Shown here piece by piece: positions 1 through 9,000 of a DNA stretch of 64,000 nt. The translations under genes and the position numbers were made by a program. Within the stretch, counting starts at the first letter, position 1, and each line of letters opens with the position of its first letter. This DNA is from Fodinibacter luteus (GTDB lineage: Bacteria > Actinomycetota > Actinomycetes > Actinomycetales > Dermatophilaceae): assembly GCF_039541575.1 (NCBI RefSeq), contig NZ_BAABGM010000016.1:94313-158312 (forward strand). The letters are read 5' to 3'. Below the pieces are notes generated by a model, which saw only the letters and a list, made by a program, of their open reading frames with translations, searched no databases and was not told the origin of the DNA.

Positions 1-531
1 ATCGTGCGCGACAGCCTCGTCCACGAGGTCGACGCCTCCCGGTTCCTCTTCGGCGAGGAGATCACCGAGGTCACCGTGCTCTCGCCGACCCCCACCTCGC
101 ACGCCGGGCTGGGCGTCGTCGACCCCCAGGTCGCGATCTTCCGGATGTCGGGCGGCGGGCTGGTCACGAACGAGGTCTTCGTCAACAGCCAGGTGGGCTA
201 CGAGGTGCGTTTCGAGGCCGTCACCGAACGTGGCTCACTCACGGCGGGACTCGTGGCGACCGGCGTGCTCACCACGCACGCCACGGGCGGCGGCGGGACG
301 TGGGGTGGCGTCGTGCCCGACGACTACCGCACCCGGTTCGCCCGGGCCTACGACGTCGAGGTGCAGGCCTGGGCGGATGCCGTGCGTGCCGGCCGGCCCA
401 TCGGGCCGTCCGGCTGGGACGGGTACGCCGCGACGGCCGTGAGCACCGCCGGGATGGCCTCGCTGGCCACCGGCCGCCCCGTGCCGGTCGTCCTCGCCGA
501 ACGACCGGCCCTCCATGGCGCGGGCAACTGA
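1..531 (+). CDS. Gfo/Idh/MocA family oxidoreductase, C-terminal part (inositol 2-dehydrogenase-like)
   Basis: This is the last 176 codons of a gene whose start lies left of the window. The segment contains the alpha/beta dimer domain of NAD(P)-dependent sugar or inositol dehydrogenases, with the characteristic stretch FRMSGGGLVTNEVFVNSQ followed by a YEVRFEAV strand and a C-terminal WADAVRAGRP/GYAATAVS helix region. The Rossmann NAD-binding part is not in the window. Family knowledge says such enzymes oxidise myo-inositol or related polyols in the cytosol. The next gene, a methylmalonate-semialdehyde dehydrogenase (IolA/MmsA), fits an inositol-catabolic context, but substrate is inferred. Confidence 0.8.
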   Translation: MVRDSLVHEVDASRFLFGEEITEVTVLSPTPTSHAGLGVVDPQVAIFRMSGGGLVTNEVFVNSQVGYEVRFEAVTERGSLTAGLVATGVLTTHATGGGGTWGGVVPDDYRTRFARAYDVEVQAWADAVRAGRPIGPSGWDGYAATAVSTAGMASLATGRPVPVVLAERPALHGAGN

Positions 532-628
532 TCGGACGGTGCGACCCGGCATCCGGCCGCGCATTCCACAACCAGTACGCGCTCTGACACACTGATTCCA
601 CCTCATCGCACGACAAGGACCGATAACC

Positions 629-2134
629 GTGAGCACGACCCCCACCCGCATCACCCACCTCGTCGGCGGCGCCCCGTGGCAGGGCCGCTCCGAGCGCACC
701 AGCCCTGTGTTCGACCCCGCCACGGGCGAACGGACGGGCGAGCTCGACCTCGCGTCGGCCGCCCTCGTCGACGAGGTCGTCACCTCCGCGAGGAGCGCGT
801 GGGAGTCGTCCTGGCAGCGGGCCTCGCTGACCCAACGCACCCAGGTGCTCTTCCGCTTCCGAGAGCTGCTCAACGAGCGCAAGGAGGACATCGCCGCGCT
901 CATCACGGCCGAGCACGGCAAGGTGCTCTCCGACGCGCTCGGCGAGGTCACCCGCGGCCTCGAGGTCGCGGAGTTCGCGTGCGGCATCCCGCACCTGCTC
1001 AAGGGCGGCTTCTCCGAGAACGTCTCCACCAAGGTCGACGTCTACTCGATCCGTCAGAGCCTGGGCGTGGTCGCGGTCATCAGCCCGTTCAACTTCCCGG
1101 CGATGGTGCCGCTGTGGTTCGTGCCCATCGCGATCGCGTGCGGCAACGCCGTCGTCATCAAGCCCAGCGAGAAGGACCCGTCGGCCGTCAACGCCGTCGC
1201 CGCCCTGTGGAAGGAGGCCGGGCTTCCCGACGGCGTGCTCAACGTCGTCCACGGCGACAAGGAGGCCGTCGACGCGCTGCTGACCCACCCCGACGTCAAG
1301 GCCGTCTCGTTCGTGGGCTCGACGCCGATCGCAAGGTACGTCTACGAGACCGGGACCGCCCACGGCAAGCGCGTCCAGGCCCTGGGCGGGGCGAAGAACC
1401 ACATGCTCGTCCTGCCCGACGCCGACCTCGACCTCGCCGCCGACGCCGCCATCAACGCCGGCTTCGGCTCGGCGGGCGAGCGCTGCATGGCCATCTCCGC
1501 GCTCCTCGCCGTCGAGCCGGTCGCCGACGAGCTCGTCAGCAAGATCACCGACCGCATGGGCAAGCTCGTCACCGGTGACGGCCGGCGGGGCTGCGACATG
1601 GGGCCACTCGTCACGGCGCAGCACCGCGACAAGGTGGCGTCGTACCTCGACGCCGGCGTCGAGGCGGGGGCCACCCTCGTCGTCGACGGGCGCGAGGGCG
1701 ACGTCGACGCCGACGGTGAGGGCTACTTCCTCCGGCCGACCCTGTTCGACCACGTCTCGAGGGACATGTCCATCTACCAGGACGAGATCTTCGGTCCGGT
1801 GCTCTCGGTGGTCCGCGTGCAGTCCTACGACGAGGGGCTGGAGCTCATCAACGACAACCCCTACGGCAACGGCACGGCGATCTTCACCAACGACGGCGGC
1901 GCTGCCCGGCGCTTCCAGAACGAGGTCGAGGTCGGCATGGTGGGCATCAACGTGCCGATCCCCGTGCCGATGGCGTACTACTCCTTCGGTGGCTGGAAGA
2001 ACTCGCTCTTCGGTGACAGCCACGCGCACGGCATGGAGGGAGTCAACTTCTTCACCCGTGGCAAGGTCGTCACGTCACGGTGGCTCGACCCGAGCCACGG
2101 CGGCATCGAGCTGGGCTTCCCCCGGAACACCTGA
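629..2134 (+). CDS. mmsA: CoA-acylating methylmalonate-semialdehyde dehydrogenase
   Basis: A 501-residue aldehyde dehydrogenase, the usual length for MmsA/IolA. It oxidises (methyl)malonate semialdehyde to propionyl- or acetyl-CoA using NAD and CoA, the last step of valine or myo-inositol breakdown. The catalytic cysteine is C286 in the motif GERCMAIS, and the substrate/NAD region reads ISPFNFPAMVPLWFVPIA near residue 150 and LGGAKNH near 255, all typical of the CoA-acylating subfamily. The start is GTG at 629. It lies about 100 bases after the dehydrogenase fragment on the same strand and its last 60 bases overlap the 3' end of the convergent reductase gene. Confidence 0.92.
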   Translation: MSTTPTRITHLVGGAPWQGRSERTSPVFDPATGERTGELDLASAALVDEVVTSARSAWESSWQRASLTQRTQVLFRFRELLNERKEDIAALITAEHGKVLSDALGEVTRGLEVAEFACGIPHLLKGGFSENVSTKVDVYSIRQSLGVVAVISPFNFPAMVPLWFVPIAIACGNAVVIKPSEKDPSAVNAVAALWKEAGLPDGVLNVVHGDKEAVDALLTHPDVKAVSFVGSTPIARYVYETGTAHGKRVQALGGAKNHMLVLPDADLDLAADAAINAGFGSAGERCMAISALLAVEPVADELVSKITDRMGKLVTGDGRRGCDMGPLVTAQHRDKVASYLDAGVEAGATLVVDGREGDVDADGEGYFLRPTLFDHVSRDMSIYQDEIFGPVLSVVRVQSYDEGLELINDNPYGNGTAIFTNDGGAARRFQNEVEVGMVGINVPIPVPMAYYSFGGWKNSLFGDSHAHGMEGVNFFTRGKVVTSRWLDPSHGGIELGFPRNT

Positions 2135-3409
2135 CCCGCCCGAGGCCCGCGCCGCCGAGCGCAGCACCGACGCCAGGGCCGCGAGGTCGTGGCCGGCGGC
2201 TCGGAGGGCGGCGACGTCGACGGTCGCGCCGGCGGCGATGACCGGCCCCGCGGCACGCACCGGCCGGGCGATGGCCGGGCCGGAGGTCGCGCCGCACGCC
2301 GCCACGAGCCGGTCGTCCACGAAGGACAGGACGAGCAGGCCGTCCGGCACCTCGACGACCTCCTCGCGGACCCTCTCGCGGGCCCGCACGGGCGGGACCC
2401 CGATGGCCTGCAGGGTCGCGTCGTACTGGTCGGACCACCACCACGGCACGTCGGTGAAGGCGTCGTCGCCGCCGAGCATCGCGTGTGCGGCCACCTCACC
2501 CTGCCGCCCCGCGGCCGTGAACGACTCGAGCCGGATGCCGGGCAGCTCGCCGGGCCGTCGCGTCCGGACGGCGTCGCCCGCCGCGAAGACGGCCGGGTGC
2601 GAGGTGCGCCCGGAGGGGTCGACGAGGATGCCGTCGTCGCAGGTGAGCCCCGCGGCGACGGCGAGCTCCTCCCGCGGGCGCACCCCGATCCCGGCGACGA
2701 CGAGGTCGGCGGGCAGCACGACACCGTCGGCGAGCAGCACCCCGGTGAGGGCACCCGAGGCATCGCGCTGCACGGCATCCGGCGACGTCGACGTTCGCAC
2801 GCTCACACCGTGCCGCGCGTGGAGCGCGAGGAGCCGGTCCGCGACGGCTGCCGGCACGCCGCGGCCCAGGACGCGGCGGGTCGCCTCGACGACCTCGACG
2901 TCCAGGCCGCGCATGGCTGCCGCGGCAGCGACCTCGAGCCCGATGACGCCGCCACCCACGACGACGAGCCGTCGGGCCGCGTCCATGGCCTCGGACAGGC
3001 GGGCGGCATCGGCGACGTCGCGCAGGTGGTGCACACCCGGCCCGTCCGCACCGGGGACGCCGAGCCGCCGCGGCTCGGCCCCGGGGGCGAGGAGCACCGC
3101 CTCGAACACGACCCGCTCACCGGATGCCGTCGTCAGCTCGCGCGCATCGGGGTCGAGCGCGACGACGGTCGCCCCGGTGCGGACGTCGATGTGCTGCCGC
3201 CAGCCGGCATCCGGGGGCCACACCGGTGGGACGACCGAGCCGGGGGTGAGCAGGAAGTCCTTGGACAGCACGGTCCGGTCGTAGGGCGGGCGGTCCTCCG
3301 CGGTGAGCAGGACGACGTCCGCACCGGCCGCAGCGAGGGCGCGTGCCCCGGCGCCGGCCGCGGGACCGCCGCCGACGACGGCGTAGGGCGGGGTCGGGGG
3401 CGGGGTCAT
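2075..3409 (-). CDS. FAD-dependent pyridine nucleotide-disulfide oxidoreductase (ferredoxin reductase type)
   Basis: A 444-residue flavoprotein. The FAD-binding motif VVGGGPAAG is at residues 11-19, the NAD-binding motif VVVGGGVIGLEVA is near residue 150, and the second FAD contact VFAAGDAV lies in the last third. A C-terminal reductase domain with PWWWSDQYDATLQAIG is typical of ferredoxin or rubredoxin reductases that feed oxygenases. There is no CxxxxC redox pair, so it is not a disulfide reductase. No partner ferredoxin or oxygenase is next to it. The start ATG at 3409 is followed closely by the dinucleotide fold. It is convergent with mmsA, and the coding regions overlap by 60 bases, which is unusual but both proteins read intact. 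Confidence 0.85.
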   Translation of the reverse strand: MTPPPTPPYAVVGGGPAAGAGARALAAAGADVVLLTAEDRPPYDRTVLSKDFLLTPGSVVPPVWPPDAGWRQHIDVRTGATVVALDPDARELTTASGERVVFEAVLLAPGAEPRRLGVPGADGPGVHHLRDVADAARLSEAMDAARRLVVVGGGVIGLEVAAAAAMRGLDVEVVEATRRVLGRGVPAAVADRLLALHARHGVSVRTSTSPDAVQRDASGALTGVLLADGVVLPADLVVAGIGVRPREELAVAAGLTCDDGILVDPSGRTSHPAVFAAGDAVRTRRPGELPGIRLESFTAAGRQGEVAAHAMLGGDDAFTDVPWWWSDQYDATLQAIGVPPVRARERVREEVVEVPDGLLVLSFVDDRLVAACGATSGPAIARPVRAAGPVIAAGATVDVAALRAAGHDLAALASVLRSAARASGGSGVPGEAQLDAAVARVEPP

Positions 3410-3418
3410 GGCGCCGGC

Positions 3419-3523
3419 GCAGCGGGCAGGCGGGGCGGCGCAGCAGGTGGGCGGGGCGGCGCAGCGGGCGGGCGGGGCGGTCCAGCGGCCGGGCGGGGCG
3501 GCGCGGCAGGCGGGCGGGGCGGT
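3419..3523. repeat. 21-bp tandem repeat, five copies
   Basis: Five head-to-tail copies of a 21-base G-rich unit (core GGGCGGGGCGG) follow directly upstream of the reductase start codon. The copies differ by a few substitutions. No gene is visible across them. In this 397-base gap (3410-3806) the only other structure is the pair of hairpin-like repeats below. Confidence 0.8.
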
Positions 3524-3608
3524 CGACCGGTCGGCTGCACCTCGCCCACGCTAGCCGCGTGCCGGACGTCGTTGCCACCGCGGTGCCCTGTGGGTCCGGC
3601 CGGAAATG

Positions 3609-3721
3609 CTTTCAGGGTGAAAGGACTTCCGCTCGCCCGGTACTTGTCCGTCGACGGTCACACCCCCGCGGTGCCCCGCGGGGTCCATGCGTGGAGGTCC
3701 TTTCAGGGCGAAAGGACTTCC
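3609..3721. repeat. Pair of 22-bp repeats each containing a CTTTC/GAAAG inverted repeat
   Basis: Two nearly identical 22-base units lie at 3609-3630 and 3700-3721, 91 bases apart. Each reads CTTTCAGGGyGAAAG followed by GACTTCC, so each contains a 5-base inverted repeat with a 5-base centre. They sit between the start of the reductase gene and the 3' end of the TauE/SafE permease gene. Function unknown; they could be regulator sites or mobile palindromes. Confidence 0.65.
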
Positions 3722-3806
3722 TTCCGCCCTGCACGCACCTCGCCCACCATGGATGCCGGGCCCTCGCCTCCGCCCGGATCGGCCGGGCCCGACCCACGAC
3801 CCGGGG

Positions 3807-4556
3807 TCAGCCGACGAGCAGCGCTCCCGCCGCGAAGGCCGAGGCGAGCAGCACCGCCACGTCGAAGGTCCGCTGGCTGATGAGCCGCACGGTCGCGTAG
3901 CCGAGCAGCCCTCCGACCAGGACGGCCGGCGAGAGCACGAGCGCGCGGACGACGTCGTCGGCGTGGAGCAGCCCGAGCCCGACCGAGAACGGCACCTTGG
4001 CGAGGTTGACGATGAGGAAGAACCACGCGCTCGTGCCGACGAAGCGGCGCTTGTCGATCCCTGCGGCGGACAGGTAGAGCGTCATGACGGCGCCGGCGGC
4101 GTTGGCCGTCATCGTCGTGAACCCCATCCCCGACCCGGCCGCCCACGCCGCGGCGGGGTGGCGGTGCACTGTCGAGGGGGCGTCGCCCGACCGCCACCTG
4201 ACGCCCAGCTGGAGCAGGAGCAGCACGAGGAGCACCGCCCCGATCGACCGGCGCAGCGCCTCGTCGTCGATGGCCCCCAGGAAGAGCGTGCCGAGGAGCA
4301 GCCCCGGCACGACGGCGGGCAGGAGGCGACGGATCAGCGACCAGTCGGGGTCCCGGCGGTAGTGCCAGCACGCGATGACGTCGCCGACGATGAGGATGGT
4401 GAGGATCGCCGCCGTGGACTCCTTGGCCGGCATGACGGTGGCGAAGATGGCCACGGCCACCACCGCCAGTCCGCCGAGTGCGGTCTTGGAGTAGCCGATG
4501 ACGAGGGCGCCGAGCGCCATCAGGGCCAGGGCGGCCGGACCGGAGGCGAGCTCCAC
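3807..4556 (-). CDS. TauE/SafE family sulfite/anion exporter-like permease
   Basis: A 249-residue integral membrane protein with about eight hydrophobic segments. It carries the two-fold TauE/SafE signature: IGYSKTALGG near the N-terminus and GFTTMTANAAG in the second half. Members move sulfite, sulfonates or other organic anions across the cytoplasmic membrane; the substrate here cannot be read from sequence. I chose the GTG at 4556 because a strong GAGGAGG ribosome-binding site lies 8 bases upstream on the coding strand and because the first hydrophobic segment starts straight after; the open frame extends much further upstream without protein-like content. Confidence 0.85.
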   Translation of the reverse strand: MELASGPAALALMALGALVIGYSKTALGGLAVVAVAIFATVMPAKESTAAILTILIVGDVIACWHYRRDPDWSLIRRLLPAVVPGLLLGTLFLGAIDDEALRRSIGAVLLVLLLLQLGVRWRSGDAPSTVHRHPAAAWAAGSGMGFTTMTANAAGAVMTLYLSAAGIDKRRFVGTSAWFFLIVNLAKVPFSVGLGLLHADDVVRALVLSPAVLVGGLLGYATVRLISQRTFDVAVLLASAFAAGALLVG

Positions 4557-4721
4557 GCGGGTGCCTCCTCGCGCCGGACCGCATTTTGTCAGGACGATTG
4601 CGAACCATGATGCCGCATGGCGGCCGCCGGGCGAGATGCCGTCCGCGAGGTGTTGCGCGGCGGGGGATGCCGCGTTCATCGGTCCTCGCCGACCCGCCTT
4701 CTGGGAGGCTGGAGCACCCCG

Positions 4722-4768
4722 TTGCGTCCGGCATATTGGGCCAGGGGGCCCCGACATGCCGGACGCAA
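4722..4768. repeat. 47-bp palindromic element, copy 1
   Basis: An inverted repeat with perfect outer arms GCGTCCGGCAT and ATGCCGGACGC, extended by TT and AA. It lies in the 264-base gap between the divergent TauE/SafE and MFS genes. A second copy with the same outer arms but a different centre is at 7500-7543. Confidence 0.8.
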
Positions 4769-4820
4769 GCACCCCCCGGCCGGCGCACCGTCGCAGGCCA
4801 CCACCACCCAGGAGGGCGTC

Positions 4821-6119
4821 ATGGCACCCGAGTCGCCGGCACCGGCCCTCGACCCGTTGGCGGAGCCCGTCGACAGGGTCGGACGGGGCTTCATCGCCGT
4901 CCTCGCGCTGACCAACCTCGGGATCTGGACCGCGTTCTTCACCCCGATCCAGTTCCTCCTCCCGCTCCAGGTGGAGGCGATCGCCCCGGCATCCAAGGAG
5001 TCCAGCCTCGGGGTGGTCGTGGCGGTCGGCGCGTTCGTGTCGCTCGTCGCGAGCCCGCTGGCCGGCGCCTTCTCGGACCGCACGTCCGCCCGGCTCGGGC
5101 GGCGCCGCACCTGGGTGCTGTGGCCGACCCTGGCGGCGGTCGCGGTCCTGGCCCTCATGGGTGGGCTCACGACGATCGGCGGGCTGGTGCTCGGGTGGGC
5201 CCTCGGACAGCTCACCCTCAACGCGTCCTACGCCGCGGTGACCGCGATGCTGCCGGACCAGGCGCCCGTCGCCCAACGGGGCACGGTCGGTGCCGTCGTC
5301 GGGGCCGCGCAGCCACTCGGCGTGATCGTCGGCTCCCTCATCGCGACCCTCGTGCCCGGGGACAACACCGCAGCGGACGGCCAGCGGGCCCGCTACCTCG
5401 TGGTGGCCGTCGTCGTGCTCATGACGGCGGTGCTCTTCGTGGCCAGGATGAGGGACCCACGGCTGGAGCGCGACCGCATCCCAGCCTTCCACCTGGGGAC
5501 CTTCAGCCGCGCCTTCTGGGTCAGCCCCCGGGCGCACCCGGACTTCGCGTGGGTCTTCCTCACCCGCTTCCTCGTGATCCTCGGGACCGCCTTCGTCACG
5601 AGCTACCTCCTCTACTTCACCCGTGACGTGCTGGGGAGGTCCCCCGACGAGGCCGGGGACACGGTGGCGGCCATCCTGCAGTTCTACATCGTCGCCCTCC
5701 TCGTGTCCGCGCTCGTCGCAGGGCCGGTGTCCGACCGGGTGGGCCGGGTCAAGCCGTTCGTCATCGGCGCCTCGCTCGTGTGCGCCGGGGCGATCCTCGT
5801 ACTCTCCTTCGCCCGCACCCAGGAGGCCGCCACCGTCGCCGCGGTCATCATGGGAGCCGGCTTCGGCGCGTACACCGCGGTCGACCTCGCGCTCATCTCG
5901 CGAGTGCTGCCCAGTGCCGGGGACCGGGCCCGCGACCTCGGCATCATCAACATCGCGAACGCGCTGCCCCAGGTGCTGGCGCCGCTCGTCGCGAGTGTCT
6001 GGATCACCGCGCTGCGGCCCAGCGGCTATGACGTCGCCTACCAGAGTCTCTACGTCGCCGCCGCGGTCGTCACCGTGCTCGGGGCGGTGCTCGTCGTCAA
6101 GGTCAGGGGGGTGCCGTGA
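4821..6119 (+). CDS. MFS transporter, probable sugar or glycoside importer
   Basis: A 432-residue protein with about twelve hydrophobic segments. The loop after segment 2 reads GAFSDRTSARLGRRRTW, matching the conserved cytoplasmic MFS motif, and GPVSDRVGRVK is its repeat in the second half. It resembles the glycoside/cation-type sugar carriers. ATG at 4821 was chosen because AGGAGG lies 6 bases upstream. The stop overlaps the start of the GH1 glycosidase by 4 bases (GTGA), so the two are translated together; import of a glycoside and its cytosolic hydrolysis is the natural reading. Confidence 0.88.
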   Translation: MAPESPAPALDPLAEPVDRVGRGFIAVLALTNLGIWTAFFTPIQFLLPLQVEAIAPASKESSLGVVVAVGAFVSLVASPLAGAFSDRTSARLGRRRTWVLWPTLAAVAVLALMGGLTTIGGLVLGWALGQLTLNASYAAVTAMLPDQAPVAQRGTVGAVVGAAQPLGVIVGSLIATLVPGDNTAADGQRARYLVVAVVVLMTAVLFVARMRDPRLERDRIPAFHLGTFSRAFWVSPRAHPDFAWVFLTRFLVILGTAFVTSYLLYFTRDVLGRSPDEAGDTVAAILQFYIVALLVSALVAGPVSDRVGRVKPFVIGASLVCAGAILVLSFARTQEAATVAAVIMGAGFGAYTAVDLALISRVLPSAGDRARDLGIINIANALPQVLAPLVASVWITALRPSGYDVAYQSLYVAAAVVTVLGAVLVVKVRGVP

Positions 6120-7492
6120 ACCCGGGCGAGCTGGCTGACCTCGCCGCCCTCGGGCCCGACTTCACCTGGGGCGTCGCCACGGCCGCCTTCCAGATCGAGG
6201 GCTCGCCCACCGCCGACGGCAAGGGCCCGTCCATCTGGGACACCTTCACCCATCAGCGCGACCGCCACGGCCGGACCCCGGTCAAGGACGGCAGCACCGC
6301 CGACGTCGCCACCGACTCCTACCGGCGCTACGCCGAGGACATCGCCCTCGTCAAGGCCCTCGGGTTCGGTGCCTACCGCTTCTCCCTGTCCTGGCCCCGG
6401 ATCATGCCGGCCGGCATCCGCCCGGTGAACCGGCGAGGGCTCGACCACTACGCCCGCGTCGTCGACGCCTGCCTCGAGGCGGGGGTGGAGCCGTGGGTGA
6501 CGCTGTTCCACTGGGACCTGCCGCAGGCCCTGGAGGACCGAGGGGGCTGGACGGCCCGCGACACGGTGCACCGCTACTGCGACTACGTCACCGTCGTGGC
6601 GGAGGCGCTGGGCGACCGCGTCGACCACTGGATGCTCTTCAACGAGCCGCTCAACATCGTCATCTCGGGTCACGTCACCGGGGCGATGGCCCCGGGACGG
6701 CGATCCCTGCCCGCGTACTTCGCTGCGCTGCACCACGTCAACCTCGCCACCGGACTCGGCTCCCGCGCGCTGCGCGCCGCCGACCCGGATGCCACCGTCG
6801 GCACCACGCACTACCTCAGCCCCCCGATCGGGAGCGGCCCGGGACCGCTCGCCCGCGTGGCCGAGCGGGCTGCGGACGCCGTGCTCAACCGGGCCTTCCT
6901 CGAGCCGCTGCTCGGCCTGGGCTACCCGTGGCGCGAGTCGCCCCTGCTGCTCGGGGTGCGCCCGTTCATCCGGGACGGCGACACCACGGATGCCGTCGCC
7001 GACCTCGACTTCCTCGGCGTCCAGTACTACACGCGGCTGCGGGCCCCGTTCCTGCCGATCCCCGGGTTGTGGACCGTCCCTCGGTTCGGTGGCGCGGAGC
7101 ACGGGCACGAGCTCACCTCCCTGGGCTGGGAGATCATTCCCGAAGGGCTCGGCCTGGCACTGGACGCGGTGCACGCCTACGGCGCCTTTCGCAGGATCGT
7201 CGTCACCGAGGGCGGCGCCTCGTTCCCCGAGCAGCTCGTCAGCGGCCGCGTCCACGACCACCGTCGCATCGACTACTACGCGCGCCACCTCGCGCAGGTC
7301 GCCGCGGCCCGGGCCCGGGGCGTCCCCGTGGACGGCTACTTCGCGTGGTCGCTCCTCGACAACTTCGAGTGGGCGGAGGGACTCACCCCGCGGTTCGGCC
7401 TCGTGCACGTCGACTTCGAGACGCAGGCGCGCACCATCAAGGACTCCGGCTACTGGTTCGCCGAGCAGCTCGGTGGCTCGGCCCACCCCTGA
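6116..7492 (+). CDS. Glycoside hydrolase family 1 beta-glucosidase
   Basis: A 458-residue cytosolic GH1 enzyme of normal length. The acid/base glutamate is E177 in FNEP and the nucleophile is E365 in VTEGGASF, where most relatives have ITENG; the N to G change next to the nucleophile is mild. The N-terminus FTWGVATAAFQIEG and the C-terminal YFAWSLLDNFEWAEG are the standard family signatures. It retains the configuration of beta-glucosides or beta-galactosides during hydrolysis. Translationally coupled to the MFS transporter upstream. Followed by a palindromic repeat and then a convergent desaturase gene. Confidence 0.93.
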   Translation: MNPGELADLAALGPDFTWGVATAAFQIEGSPTADGKGPSIWDTFTHQRDRHGRTPVKDGSTADVATDSYRRYAEDIALVKALGFGAYRFSLSWPRIMPAGIRPVNRRGLDHYARVVDACLEAGVEPWVTLFHWDLPQALEDRGGWTARDTVHRYCDYVTVVAEALGDRVDHWMLFNEPLNIVISGHVTGAMAPGRRSLPAYFAALHHVNLATGLGSRALRAADPDATVGTTHYLSPPIGSGPGPLARVAERAADAVLNRAFLEPLLGLGYPWRESPLLLGVRPFIRDGDTTDAVADLDFLGVQYYTRLRAPFLPIPGLWTVPRFGGAEHGHELTSLGWEIIPEGLGLALDAVHAYGAFRRIVVTEGGASFPEQLVSGRVHDHRRIDYYARHLAQVAAARARGVPVDGYFAWSLLDNFEWAEGLTPRFGLVHVDFETQARTIKDSGYWFAEQLGGSAHP

Positions 7493-7499
7493 CCCCGTA

Positions 7500-7543
7500 G
7501 CGTCCGGCACCTTGGGGGTTGCAGGGCCCAACCTGCCGGACGC
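7500..7543. repeat. 44-bp palindromic element, copy 2
   Basis: Outer arms GCGTCCGGCA and TGCCGGACGC are identical to copy 1 (4722-4768), and the inner arms TTGGG and CCCAA also pair. It fills the 57-base gap between the convergent GH1 and desaturase genes, where it could act as a bidirectional terminator. Confidence 0.8.
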
Positions 7544-7549
7544 AAGCGG

Positions 7550-8887
7550 TCAGAACCGGCCGAGGGACTTCTTCTTCCACGCCTTCTTCAGCGACAGGCG
7601 CACGATGTCGCGGCGGCGGCGGCCCTCGACCTGGTTCGGGAGCGAGAGCTGCACGACCTTCCAGTACACCGAGGCCGCCTGCTTGGCGAGGTTGCCCTCG
7701 ACGTACGGCAGGTCGTGGCGCTCCATGAGGTCCTTGACCCGGGGGGCGATCTCGGCGTAGCGGTTGCTCGGCATGTCCGGGTAGAGGTGGTGCTCGATCT
7801 GGTGGCTGAGGTTGCCGGTCATGACGTGCATCGCCGGCGAACCGCTGATGTTGCCCGAGCCGAGCATCTGGCGCAGGTACCACTCGCCGCGGGTCTCACC
7901 GTCGATCGACGTCTTCTCGAAGGTCGCGATGCCGGGTGGGAAGTGGCCGCAGATGATGACGGTGTTCGTCCACACGTTGCGCACGAGGTTGGCGACGACG
8001 TTCGCGGTGAGCGTCGTGCGCGCCGACCCGGTGAAGGTGGCCGCGGACAGGGCCGGGTGGACGACGTAGTCCTTCGTCGCCTGGCGCTTGATCTTGTCGA
8101 CGACCTCGCGCGCGTCGCGCCGGAACTTCGCCTTCTCCTCCTCGCTCATCCGCTTGCGCTTGGCGAGGTAGCCGCCCAGCTCGAGGTCGTACGCCGCGAT
8201 CGAGTACTCGAAGAGGAGCGCGTTCCCGACGTGCCAGATGGGCTGGAAGAGGAAGAACGGGCTCCACCGCTGGTCCTCGTCGACACGCAGGATGCCGTAG
8301 CCGAGGTCGTTGTCGCGGCCCAGCACGTTGGTGAAGGTGTGGTGGATCTCGTTGTGGCTGTGCTTCCACTGGCTCGACGGCGAGGCGTTGTCCCACTCCC
8401 ACGCGGTCGAGTGGATCTTCGGGTCACGCATCCAGTCCCACTGGCCGTGCATGATGTTGTGGCCGATCTCCATGTTCTCGAGGATCTTGGCCACGGACAG
8501 GCCGGCGGTGCCGATCCACCACGCCGGGCGCACACCCTTGACCTTGACGCCCGAGAACAGCAGCACGGCGCGGCTGCCCATCTCGAGGTAGCGCTGGACG
8601 CGGATGACCTTGCGGATGTAGGCCGCGTCACGAGCGCCGCGGCTGTCCATGACCTCCTTGCGCAGGGCGTCGAGCTCGACGCCGATGCCCTCGATCTGCT
8701 CGGGGGTCAGGTGCGCGGCCGGGTTGGGGCGGCCCGACTTCTTCAAGGCCGGGCGCTGCGGGCGCGGGGTCGCGCTCGTCACCGACAGGCGCGGGTTGAT
8801 GCCGTGCGGCTTGGTCGACGCGTGGGTGGCGGCGACGTGGTGCGGCGCGGTGGGGGAGACGGTGTGGCGCTCGGGTGCGAGGGTCAT
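7550..8887 (-). CDS. Membrane fatty acid desaturase (DesA3-like acyl-CoA delta-9 type)
   Basis: A 445-residue membrane di-iron desaturase. The three histidine boxes are present: GHNIMHG near residue 142, HSHNEIHH near 172 and QIEHH near 361. These bind the two irons that insert a cis double bond into acyl chains. Mycobacterial DesA3 is the best-known relative; it takes electrons from a dedicated reductase encoded beside it, and a gene of that exact type lies directly upstream here (9001-10161). The N-terminal 60 residues are poorly conserved and proline rich. Likely role: unsaturated membrane lipid synthesis. Confidence 0.9.
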   Translation of the reverse strand: MTLAPERHTVSPTAPHHVAATHASTKPHGINPRLSVTSATPRPQRPALKKSGRPNPAAHLTPEQIEGIGVELDALRKEVMDSRGARDAAYIRKVIRVQRYLEMGSRAVLLFSGVKVKGVRPAWWIGTAGLSVAKILENMEIGHNIMHGQWDWMRDPKIHSTAWEWDNASPSSQWKHSHNEIHHTFTNVLGRDNDLGYGILRVDEDQRWSPFFLFQPIWHVGNALLFEYSIAAYDLELGGYLAKRKRMSEEEKAKFRRDAREVVDKIKRQATKDYVVHPALSAATFTGSARTTLTANVVANLVRNVWTNTVIICGHFPPGIATFEKTSIDGETRGEWYLRQMLGSGNISGSPAMHVMTGNLSHQIEHHLYPDMPSNRYAEIAPRVKDLMERHDLPYVEGNLAKQAASVYWKVVQLSLPNQVEGRRRRDIVRLSLKKAWKKKSLGRF

Positions 8888-9000
8888 GGGGGTGTCCTTC
8901 CGGGTCTCGCGGGCGGGCGGTCAGGTGGTCCGGGTCTGTCGGTCGTGCAGTGCGCCGTAGCGACATCGCCCAATGGGTCGATCTCGGTACGGCAGGTGGG

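Noticed and set aside
269..2029. Long minus-strand frame opposite mmsA
   Set aside because: Antisense shadow; the plus strand encodes a complete aldehyde dehydrogenase.
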